NCBI RefSeq assembly: GCF_016065055.1
Contig: NZ_CP065856.1
Location: 1,301,836-1,365,835 of the forward strand
DNA: 64,000 nt
Reading direction: 5' to 3'
Source: Halosimplex litoreum
GTDB taxonomy: Archaea; Halobacteriota; Halobacteria; Halobacteriales; Haloarculaceae
Below are positions 1-7,451 of the stretch, one piece after another. A program made the translations under genes and the position numbers. Within the stretch, counting starts at the first letter, position 1. Every line of letters starts with the position of its first letter. The notes beneath the pieces were generated by a model that was not told where the DNA came from, did no database searches, and worked only from the letters and a program-made list of their open reading frames with translations.

Positions 1-226
1 CTGCGTTGCCGGTGATGCCCAGCCCGAGCGCCGTCGCGGCGCCCGCGCCCGCGGCCGTCCGCAGGAACGTGCGCCGGGAGACGGCGTCGACCCGGCGGGC
101 GATCCCGTCGGCGTAGCCGTTCGAGGAGTCGCCGCTCGGATCGTCGGTGGATCGCTCGTCCGTCGCTACGTCGGTTCGGTCGGCTGGCGATGCGTCGGTC
201 CGTTCGCTGGTGTGGTCGTGTGACAT
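1..226 (-). CDS. N-terminus of a Tat-exported protein (runs off window)
   Basis: The ATG at 226 opens a frame that stays open to the window edge, giving 75 residues. The sequence shows an acidic Ser/Thr/Asp-rich lead of about 50 residues, then a twin-arginine signal (SRRTFLRTAAGAG) followed by an Ala/Gly-rich hydrophobic stretch. This is the same N-terminal layout as the other secreted enzymes of the locus, on the same strand, 129 bp downstream of the preceding stop codon. It is therefore probably another extracellular polysaccharide-active enzyme, but no catalytic part lies in the window, so its function is unknown. Confidence 0.75.
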   Translation of the reverse strand, partial: MSHDHTSERTDASPADRTDVATDERSTDDPSGDSSNGYADGIARRVDAVSRRTFLRTAAGAGAATALGLGITGNA

Positions 227-355
227 CTGAGGATGGAGTGAGATTCGCGGTGCAGCGCCGCCGTCAGGGGCGACGACGCCGCGGCCGCGGGCGGGGTCGT
301 GAACCGGTCACGGTCGGTTCGGGAACTGCCGCGGTCGGTTCGGGAGCGACCGGGA

Positions 356-2230
356 TCAGTTCGGGACGCGGTAGGTCAGGTCGACGGCGTCGACGATCGG
401 GTCGTTGCGGTCGAGGTTCGTCTCCAGTTCGACGTGCAGCGAGTCGAGCATCGTGTCGACCAGGTCCTGACGTTCGGCGCTGGTCGACCACGCGCTGCCG
501 TCCCGTGGCGTGCCGATCTCCATGGCGACGCTCTGGCCGGGATAGATGGTCCGCATGTGGTACGGTTCGTCGTGGTTGGCCAGCCGGACCGCGTACACCG
601 ACAGCTCGTCGTAGTCCGGATGGTTCACCTCGATCACGTCGCGCTGGGGGTGGCCCAGCGACGCGCTCGGGCGGTGGGGGTTGTTCCAGTGACCGTCCGA
701 GAGGTTCGAGGCGTTGCCCGACGGGCCGAGCCACCAGATGACCGCGGCGTCCTGGAAGTAGGGCACCTCGCTGGTGTTCGTGAGCTTGAGGTACTGGTTG
801 ATGTAGCTCCCGCCGGTCTCGTGGATGCGGATCTCCGCCTCCATTGGCGCGTTGGCGGTGAAGCCGTCACCGCCCAGCGACTCGCCGGTCGCCGGGTGGA
901 CTTTCTCGGCTGCGGCGTCGAGGAGCGGGTTCGTCTCGTCGTTGTAGAACGAATCGGAGATGCTCCCTGAACTCGCCCACTCGCGGCTGTCGTCGTACTG
1001 GGGCTGGTCGTGGGCGCGGTCGCGGACGCGGACCTCCATCGGCTGGTAGGTCCGCGCGTCGGTCGGCCAGCGGTCCTGGATCAGCTGGTCGGGGTCGTTG
1101 GTGGCCGCGGTCGGCCCCGCGGTCTCGTCCCAGACGACCGACGGCTCGTCGTGGACACCCGGATCCTCCTCCTCGTCGGGCAGCAGCGCCAGCCGCGGCA
1201 GCAGCTTCACCGTCGCGTGGGCCGGGAAGTCGTTCTCCGCGAGCTGTTTCACGTACGGTAGCGCCTGCGTGCCGAGCTGGCCGAGCGTCAGCGAACCGTC
1301 GCCGACGTTGTCCTCGACGGCGCTCACGTCGTAGTCGAACTCCTCGGCCTTCTCGGTGTCCGTCCACTCCTGGAGCTTCGAGCCCGTCTCGCCGGGCAGG
1401 TAGTCCGTGAAGCTGCGCGGCACGTAGTAGGGGTCGTCGAAGCCGTCGTAGAGCTCCGCGACCGTCGTGTCCTCGGTGATCTCCGAGGCCGCCGGCAGCG
1501 AGTCGGGCGCGGGCGGTCGCTCGGGGAACGGCACGTCCCACGTGCTCCCGCCGTCGTCCGGCGCGTCGGTGGGCGTGTCGTCGTCGGGCGTATCCGTCGG
1601 CGTGTCGTCGTCGGGCGTATCCGTCGGCGTCGGCGTGTCGTCGTCGGGCGTATCCGTCGGTGTCGACGTCGGCGTCGGCGTCGCCGTCGCGGTCGACGGC
1701 GGCGCCTCGCCGTCGCTCGTGAACGCGATCCGGTCGATCTCGACGGCGCCGGAGGCGCCCTGCCAGAAGTTGAACCGCACGGCCTTCGGGTTCTCCGGGT
1801 CGCTGCCGACCGCCGAGAGGTCGACCGACACCGTCGACCACTCCGTGCCGATGGTGTCGTCGGTGAGGTTCCCAAGCAGGTCCCTCGCGCCACCCACGTC
1901 GACCAGGAAGTCGCTCTCCTCGCCGCCGGCGTCCCCCCGGACTCGCATCGTCAGCTGGCCGTGGTCGGCGACCGACTGGCGGACGTTGCTCGCGAACCAG
2001 CCAGCGTTGTCGTACTCCAGTCGGAGCGCGCCGTCGGCGACCTCCCCACTGCCGTCGCCGTTGGCGAAACTGCCCGCGCCGGCCCAGTTACCCAGGTCGT
2101 TCGACCCAGGATAGGCACCCCCATCGAAGTCGTGGACGACCAGCGCGGACTCCTGACCCAGTGCCGTCGACACCAGACCCAGGCTTCCGAATGCGATACC
2201 CCCCTTCAGTACGGTTCGTCTATCTACCAT
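356..2230 (-). CDS. Secreted protein: Tat signal, shared beta-sandwich-like domain, unrecognised C-terminal domain
   Basis: The protein has about 624 residues from the ATG at 2230; a GTG four codons upstream (2242) is possible but less likely. Visible parts are a short Tat signal (DRRTVLKGG), then directly the accessory domain shared by this locus (about residues 30-175, with NDLGNW, YDNAGWF and FNFWQGASG motifs), a Thr/Pro/Asp linker built from TPTDTPDDD repeats, and a 390-residue C-terminal region. That region contains WWLGPSG and NNPHRPSASLGHPQRD and resembles no glycoside hydrolase or lyase family I can name. Unlike its neighbours, the shared domain here is N-terminal. Location suggests a plant-polysaccharide-active enzyme or binding protein; that is inference only. 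It has its own AT-rich promoter, so it may be transcribed separately from the upstream genes. Confidence 0.8.
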   Translation of the reverse strand: MVDRRTVLKGGIAFGSLGLVSTALGQESALVVHDFDGGAYPGSNDLGNWAGAGSFANGDGSGEVADGALRLEYDNAGWFASNVRQSVADHGQLTMRVRGDAGGEESDFLVDVGGARDLLGNLTDDTIGTEWSTVSVDLSAVGSDPENPKAVRFNFWQGASGAVEIDRIAFTSDGEAPPSTATATPTPTSTPTDTPDDDTPTPTDTPDDDTPTDTPDDDTPTDAPDDGGSTWDVPFPERPPAPDSLPAASEITEDTTVAELYDGFDDPYYVPRSFTDYLPGETGSKLQEWTDTEKAEEFDYDVSAVEDNVGDGSLTLGQLGTQALPYVKQLAENDFPAHATVKLLPRLALLPDEEEDPGVHDEPSVVWDETAGPTAATNDPDQLIQDRWPTDARTYQPMEVRVRDRAHDQPQYDDSREWASSGSISDSFYNDETNPLLDAAAEKVHPATGESLGGDGFTANAPMEAEIRIHETGGSYINQYLKLTNTSEVPYFQDAAVIWWLGPSGNASNLSDGHWNNPHRPSASLGHPQRDVIEVNHPDYDELSVYAVRLANHDEPYHMRTIYPGQSVAMEIGTPRDGSAWSTSAERQDLVDTMLDSLHVELETNLDRNDPIVDAVDLTYRVPN

Positions 2231-2255
2231 TGCAAAATACACATACGTACTATAG

Positions 2256-2263
2256 TTATTAAA
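2256..2263 (-). promoter_or_regulatory. TATA-like box for the gene starting at 2230
   Basis: On the minus strand this reads TTTAATAA, centred about 29 bp upstream of the ATG at 2230. That is the spacing expected for a leaderless haloarchaeal transcript. It sits in an AT-rich patch (about 2231-2290) inside very GC-rich DNA. The 190-bp gap to the preceding gene (stop at 2421) also supports an independent promoter. Confidence 0.5.
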
Positions 2264-2420
2264 TTTAACGGATTGAAAAATAATTTTTGCAGAATCCTAA
2301 CTCTACCGGGATCGGAACGAACCCCGTGGCGTGCGGACCGCACCACGCGGCACGGTCCGGAACGGGCGTGGTCGGGGCAGGAACCCCGGGGAAGGGGAAT
2401 CGTGGCGGAGCGGTCGGGCC

Positions 2421-4028
2421 CTACTCCAGTCGCACCTCCTCGATCGTCAGTGTGCTACTGGCGCCCTGCCAGAAGTTGAACCGGACCGACGGCGACGAGC
2501 GGTCGATCCCGGCCGCTTCCATGTCGACGCGAACGTCCCCCATGCTGGTGCCGACGGAGTCGTCGGTGACGTTCGAGAGCATGGTCCGCACCCCGCCCAT
2601 GTCGAACAGCACTTCCGACTCCTCGCCGCCGTTCGCGCCGCGCAGCCGGAGGACGAGCGTGTCGTAGTCGCTCACGTCGCGGTTGATCTGCGTCTGGTAC
2701 CAGCCGCCGTTGTCGTACGCCAGCACCAGCGCGCCGTCCGTCTCCTCGCCGCCGCCGTTCTCGAACGACCCGGCCCCGCACCACTGCCCGAGGTCGTTCC
2801 GATGGGACGACCAGCCGGGGTCACCGTCGTAGTCGTCGACGACCAGCGCGTCGGCCGCAGGCGTGTTCGTCGGCGTATCGGTCGGCGTGTTCGGTTCGTC
2901 CGTCGGCGTGGGCGTACTCGGCTCGTCGGTCGGCGTGTTCGGTTCGTCCGTCGGCGTGGGCGTCTGGGTCCCGCCGTCGCCGAGCTTGCTGTAGACGACC
3001 GAGAAGTAGTCGCTCGTCGCGTAGCTGTCGGCCGAACAGTCGTCGCCCCAGTAGGGGTCGGCCATGTTCATCGGGTCCGCCGACCCGTCGCCGTTCCAGG
3101 CCCAGCCGACGACCGGCCAGCCCAGCTCGCTCGCGTAGTCGACGATAGCCGACCAGTCGGCGCCCGTCGAGTTCGCGTAGTTGCCGAACTCGCCGATCAT
3201 GCAGGGGTAGCTCGTCTCGTCGAGCACGTCCAGATCCTCGGGGACGAGGTTCTGGCCTGTCGTCGCGTTCCACGCGCTGGGGTAGACGTGCGCCGAGAGG
3301 ATCAGGTCGTCGTCGTCGATCGCCTCGACGGCGTCGGCCAGCCGGTAGGTGCCCTGGCCCCAGCCGGGCGCGTCGCAGACGATCGGCCCCGAGTAGCTCG
3401 TCTCCGAGCGGACGGTGTCGATCGCCTCGTCGTACGCGGCGGCGTACTCGTCGGCGGTCACCCGATGGTTCCCCCACTCGTTCATCATGTTGACCGTGAT
3501 GTCGGTGTCGGCCGAAAGCGTCTCGTAGTGCTCCGCCCAGAACTCCGCAGCGTTCTGCAGCGCCGCGGCGCTGGCCGACCCGTTGTCGGGGTAATGGTGG
3601 TACGTAGCGATCACGTTCAGGCCGTGGGCGGCGGCCTCGTCGATCCAGCGCTTGGCGTCCTCGACGGTCGTCGCGACCTCGTTGAACGAGAACGGCTCGA
3701 TCTCGATCCGGACCGTCTCGATGTCCGGATACTCGCGCATCAGGTCGTAGCCCAGGTCCTGGTCGCCGTCGCAGAAGTACGAGGGCTGGAGGTTGACGCC
3801 GTCGCCGAAGGAGGCGCCGGCCGCCGTCGTCACCGCCGCGCCGAGCGTGCCGGCCGCGCCCAGCGCGACGCCGCCGCCGAGCCCGCGCAGGACCGTCCGT
3901 CGCCGCGGGCCGCCGGTCCCGCCGTCGCTCGAAGCGTCGCCGCTCCCGCCGACCGGGCCGCGACCGTCCCCGCGGTCGCGTCGCTGTTCGCCGTCCTGTG
4001 CCTGCCGTGGTGGGTCGTCGGAATGCAT
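2421..4028 (-). CDS. Secreted GH5-type endo-glycanase (cellulase/mannanase) with C-terminal shared domain
   Basis: The protein has 535 residues. In order: an acidic N-terminus, a Tat signal (PRRRTVLRGLGGG, about 42-70), a compact GH5-like TIM barrel (about 70-350), a linker of TPTDEPNTPTDEP repeats, and the shared accessory domain (about 405-535, starting LVVDDYDGDPGW and ending LTIEEVRLE). The GH5 acid/base is likely the Glu of NMMNEWG (about residue 183) and the nucleophile the Glu of MIGEFGNY (about 279). These motifs resemble the beta-mannanase/cellulase side of GH5 more than the YNEP-type GH5 enzymes of the same locus, so it may have a different substrate. It should hydrolyse beta-1,4-glucan or mannan outside the cell. 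It lies 99 bp downstream of the GH10 gene and is probably cotranscribed. Family confidence is good; specificity is unknown. Confidence 0.85.
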   Translation of the reverse strand: MHSDDPPRQAQDGEQRRDRGDGRGPVGGSGDASSDGGTGGPRRRTVLRGLGGGVALGAAGTLGAAVTTAAGASFGDGVNLQPSYFCDGDQDLGYDLMREYPDIETVRIEIEPFSFNEVATTVEDAKRWIDEAAAHGLNVIATYHHYPDNGSASAAALQNAAEFWAEHYETLSADTDITVNMMNEWGNHRVTADEYAAAYDEAIDTVRSETSYSGPIVCDAPGWGQGTYRLADAVEAIDDDDLILSAHVYPSAWNATTGQNLVPEDLDVLDETSYPCMIGEFGNYANSTGADWSAIVDYASELGWPVVGWAWNGDGSADPMNMADPYWGDDCSADSYATSDYFSVVYSKLGDGGTQTPTPTDEPNTPTDEPSTPTPTDEPNTPTDTPTNTPAADALVVDDYDGDPGWSSHRNDLGQWCGAGSFENGGGEETDGALVLAYDNGGWYQTQINRDVSDYDTLVLRLRGANGGEESEVLFDMGGVRTMLSNVTDDSVGTSMGDVRVDMEAAGIDRSSPSVRFNFWQGASSTLTIEEVRLE

Positions 4029-4127
4029 GGTCGTGTCTCGTCTGGAGTCGTGTCTCGCGGGCTGTCACCGGACGGGTGCGGTGAGATACGGCCGGAGACA
4101 CACCGTCCCGGCCGCCGGTCGCGGCCG

Positions 4128-7100
4128 TCAGGAGACGGTGATCTCCACCGTGTCGGTGGTCGAGGCGCCTTCGTTGTTCGTCGCGGTCAGTTCGACCGTG
4201 TAGGTCCCCGCCGAGTCGTAGGTCGTCTCGGCGTACCAGCCGCTTCCCGACTCGCCGTTGCCCAGACTCCAGGACAGCGAGCCGATCCAGCTGCCCGAGT
4301 CGGTGGTGTCCGTGACGCGGAAACTGACCCGGTCGCCGACCGACGCCGAGGTCGCGCTCGGGTCGATCTCCGCGATCAGGTCGCCACTGCTACCCGAGTC
4401 GCCATCGGAGCCGTCCGAACCGTCCGAACCGTCCGAACCGTCCGAGCCGTCGTCGCTACCGCCTCCGCCGGAGCCGCCGATGGTGATGCGGTCGATCTCG
4501 ACGGCACCGGAGGCGCCCTGCCAGAAGTTCAGGCGGACGGACTGGGGGTTCTCCAGATCGGCGCCCATCGCTTCGAGGTCGACCGTCACGGTCGACCACT
4601 CGGTCCCGATCGTGTCGTCGGTGACGTTCGCGAGCAGGTCGCTCGCGCCGCCGACCTGAACGGTGAAGTCGCTCTCCTCGCCGCCCGAGTCGCCCCGGAC
4701 GCGGAGGTGTAGCGTCGGCCGGTCGGCGACCGACTGGCTCACGTTGCTGCCGAACCAGCCGGCGTTGTCGTACGCCAGCCGCAGCGCGCCGTCGGTGACC
4801 TCCCCGCTGCCGTCGCCGTTGGCGAAGCTCCCGCCGTCGGCCCAGTTGCCCAGGTCGTTCGAGCCGGGATACGCACTCCCGTCGAACTCGTGGACGACCA
4901 GCCCGTCGCCGGCCGGTTCGTCGCTCGGCGTATCCGGCTCGCCGCCAGGGCCGCTGTCGACCGACAGCGCCAGGTCGAACGCCTCGCTCGTCGGCTCGTC
5001 GCCCGGCGAGAGGTAGCCCCCGGCGAAGCCCGTGTAGACGGTGTCGCCGGCCAGCCCCACGTCGAAGGAGGCGACCACGTCGCCGTCGTTACCGGCGGTG
5101 TCGCCGCGCACCTGCAGGGTGTAGTTACCCGCGGGCACTTCGACGTAGCCCGCCTGTCCGAAGCTCACGCCGTCGAACAGCGTCGACCCCGACGCGGTCG
5201 TCACGTCCACCGCCGGCGCGTCCGGCGAGGCGTGGAGCAGGCGGAGCCGTGCCGTGTCCTCACCGATGTCGCTGTTGTCGTCTTCCAGCACGAGCGGGCG
5301 GAACTCCGTGTCCGCGTCGAGTTCGCCCACCGCGGCGACCGTGTAGTCGCTACCGTCCGCGACGGTCACGTCGCCTTCGAAGACCGAATTGCTCGCGTCG
5401 CCGGCGGCCGTGATCTCCACGGTGTGAGTCCCGGCCGACACTTCCAGGTAGTCGCTGACCGCCCGGAAGGGCACGTCCGTGAGAACCGCCGTTCCGTCGA
5501 CGTACACGTCCACGTTCGGCGCGTCCGGCGAGAAGTGCGCGACACGGAGGTTCGCGCTCCCCGAGGGTTCGGTCGTGCTCTCGTCGGTCGTCGCGGTGAC
5601 CGTCGCGGCGTCGGACTCGTTGCCCGCGCCGTCGACCGCCGTGACGCCGATCGTGTAGCTCGTCTCCGCGGAGAGACCCTCGACCGTCGCGGTCGTCATC
5701 CCCGCACCGACGGTCGCGTCCTCGCTGCCGTCGACCCAGACGACGTACTCCGAGAGGCCGGCGGATCCGTTGTCGGAGACGCCGTCCCAGGTGACCGTGA
5801 CCGTCGAATCGGTCGTCGCCGACACCGAGAGGGCCTCCGGCACCGAGGGGGGCTGCGTGTCGCCCGTATCGCCGCCACCGTCGCCTTCGACCGTGACGGT
5901 GACCGTCGTCGTGCCCGACGCGTCGGAGACCGAGACCGTCTCGGTCGTCTCGGCGCTGTCGGTGCCGACCGTGATCTCGTGGTCGCCGAGGAAGGCGCTG
6001 GTCGCGTACGCGCCCGAGTCGTCGGTGGTCCCGGAGTCGTCGGTCCACCACTCGTCGTAGACCAGCCCAGTCCACACGTCGTAGGCCGGTTTCTGCGACC
6101 AGTCCTGGTAGAACAGCGGCGCCTCGTTCTCCCAGTGGCGGCCGTCCCAGAAGCCCCACATGATGAAATCGTCACATCCAGGGTGGGAGAACGCGCCGCG
6201 CAGGTAGTTCTCGAGCATCTGGGCGCGCTCCTCGTCGGAGTTCCAGTCGCTGCCGTTGTACGTGTCGAACTCCGTGATCTTCAGCCGCGCGCCGTGGTCG
6301 GCCCACGTGTTCATCTCGTCGGCGACCTGACCCGCGTCGATGCGCCCGTCCGGACTGGAGTTGCTGTTGTACTCGCCCGTGCGGGCGGCGACGTGGGCCT
6401 GCAGCCCGACCGTGTCGAGCTGGACCGCGTTGCTGTTGATGTGGTCGATCTCCGACTCGTAGCGGCTGTCCGTGTAGCTGTAGGGGAACTGGTTGAAGTC
6501 GTTGAGCGCGATCCCCAGGTCGAGGTCGTTCTCGTCGATGACCGACGCGGCCTTGTCGTACCAGTCGGCCAGCAGCTGGGAGGTCCACGGAACGACCTCG
6601 CCCGTCCAGGGCTCCTCGGTGTCGATCTGGTCGCCGTAGACGCCGATCTGCATCTGGTAGACGTGCATCGCCTCGTTGACGACCTCCCACTCGGTCATGT
6701 CCTCGCCGTAGTGGGTGATGATCTCCTCGATGTGGGCCATCGAGCGCTCGCGGATCGTCTCGGCGTCGTTGTTGTCGATGGCCGTGTTGATGTCCGAGGG
6801 GATGGCCGCCACGTCCTCGCGGCCCCACAGGCAGACGTGCCCCCGCATGTCCAGCCCCTGGTCGAGGACCCAGTCGGTCGCCTCGTCGGCCAGCGCCTGC
6901 TCGTTCTCCCAGAAGTCCCACTTGTGGCGGTTCTCCATCACCGCCTTGTTGAACAGCTCCGGGATGTACTGGCGATAGTTGTCGCCTTCACTAGACTGGT
7001 TGATCAGCGTGTTGGCGTTGACCGCCGTCCCGAAACCGAACTCGTGTTCCTGCTGGGAGATCGAGACTTCGGCCCCCGAGACCACCGAGCCGTCGGGGTT

Positions 7101-7418
7101 CTCGACGACCACTTCGAGGTCGCCGGTCCGGTGCTCCTGGATGCGCTCGTCGACCGTCTTGGCGGTGTCGGCCGTCTCCGCGGCCGCCGTCCCGCTGGCC
7201 GCGCTTCCGAGACCCGCCATGGCCGCCGCGGCCAGCGACGCCTTCAGGTAGTCCCGCCGGTCCATCGACGCGAACGCCGCCGCGGCGTCGTCGTCGACGA
7301 CCTCGGGCTCGGCGGCGTCGGTCGCCCCGGCCTCGAGGTCGGTTCCGTCGGCCGCCTCGGCCGCCGGCAGGTCTGTCCGATCGGTCTGTGCTCGCTCGTG
7401 TGTGTCGTCGTTCGTCAT
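4128..7418 (-). CDS. Secreted multidomain GH10 endo-beta-1,4-xylanase with PKD C-terminus
   Basis: The protein has 1096 residues. Layout: acidic N-terminus and Tat signal (MDRRDYLKASLAAA), a beta-sandwich-like N-terminal segment, then GH10 (about 120-440). Xylanase hallmarks are MRGHVCLWG, the acid/base Glu in WEVVNEAM (about 247) and the nucleophile Glu in KITEFDTYN (about 381). After it come a linker domain, one fibronectin-III repeat (starting QPPSVPEALSV), two DUF4397-like domains (LRVAHFSPDAPNVDV and LRLLHASPDAPAVDV), the shared accessory domain (LVVHEFDGSAYPGSNDLGNW), a GSDGSDGSDG spacer and a C-terminal PKD-like domain. The enzyme should cleave xylan internally outside the cell. The DUF4397 block is almost identical in DNA to the one at 18,479-19,096, and part of the GH10/Fn3 DNA matches the next gene upstream. 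It is the only gene here with a terminal PKD domain. Confidence 0.92.
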   Translation of the reverse strand: MTNDDTHERAQTDRTDLPAAEAADGTDLEAGATDAAEPEVVDDDAAAAFASMDRRDYLKASLAAAAMAGLGSAASGTAAAETADTAKTVDERIQEHRTGDLEVVVENPDGSVVSGAEVSISQQEHEFGFGTAVNANTLINQSSEGDNYRQYIPELFNKAVMENRHKWDFWENEQALADEATDWVLDQGLDMRGHVCLWGREDVAAIPSDINTAIDNNDAETIRERSMAHIEEIITHYGEDMTEWEVVNEAMHVYQMQIGVYGDQIDTEEPWTGEVVPWTSQLLADWYDKAASVIDENDLDLGIALNDFNQFPYSYTDSRYESEIDHINSNAVQLDTVGLQAHVAARTGEYNSNSSPDGRIDAGQVADEMNTWADHGARLKITEFDTYNGSDWNSDEERAQMLENYLRGAFSHPGCDDFIMWGFWDGRHWENEAPLFYQDWSQKPAYDVWTGLVYDEWWTDDSGTTDDSGAYATSAFLGDHEITVGTDSAETTETVSVSDASGTTTVTVTVEGDGGGDTGDTQPPSVPEALSVSATTDSTVTVTWDGVSDNGSAGLSEYVVWVDGSEDATVGAGMTTATVEGLSAETSYTIGVTAVDGAGNESDAATVTATTDESTTEPSGSANLRVAHFSPDAPNVDVYVDGTAVLTDVPFRAVSDYLEVSAGTHTVEITAAGDASNSVFEGDVTVADGSDYTVAAVGELDADTEFRPLVLEDDNSDIGEDTARLRLLHASPDAPAVDVTTASGSTLFDGVSFGQAGYVEVPAGNYTLQVRGDTAGNDGDVVASFDVGLAGDTVYTGFAGGYLSPGDEPTSEAFDLALSVDSGPGGEPDTPSDEPAGDGLVVHEFDGSAYPGSNDLGNWADGGSFANGDGSGEVTDGALRLAYDNAGWFGSNVSQSVADRPTLHLRVRGDSGGEESDFTVQVGGASDLLANVTDDTIGTEWSTVTVDLEAMGADLENPQSVRLNFWQGASGAVEIDRITIGGSGGGGSDDGSDGSDGSDGSDGSDGDSGSSGDLIAEIDPSATSASVGDRVSFRVTDTTDSGSWIGSLSWSLGNGESGSGWYAETTYDSAGTYTVELTATNNEGASTTDTVEITVS

Positions 7419-7451
7419 AGATTCCGTGTGTGTCTCGTGTTGGTTCGCGCG

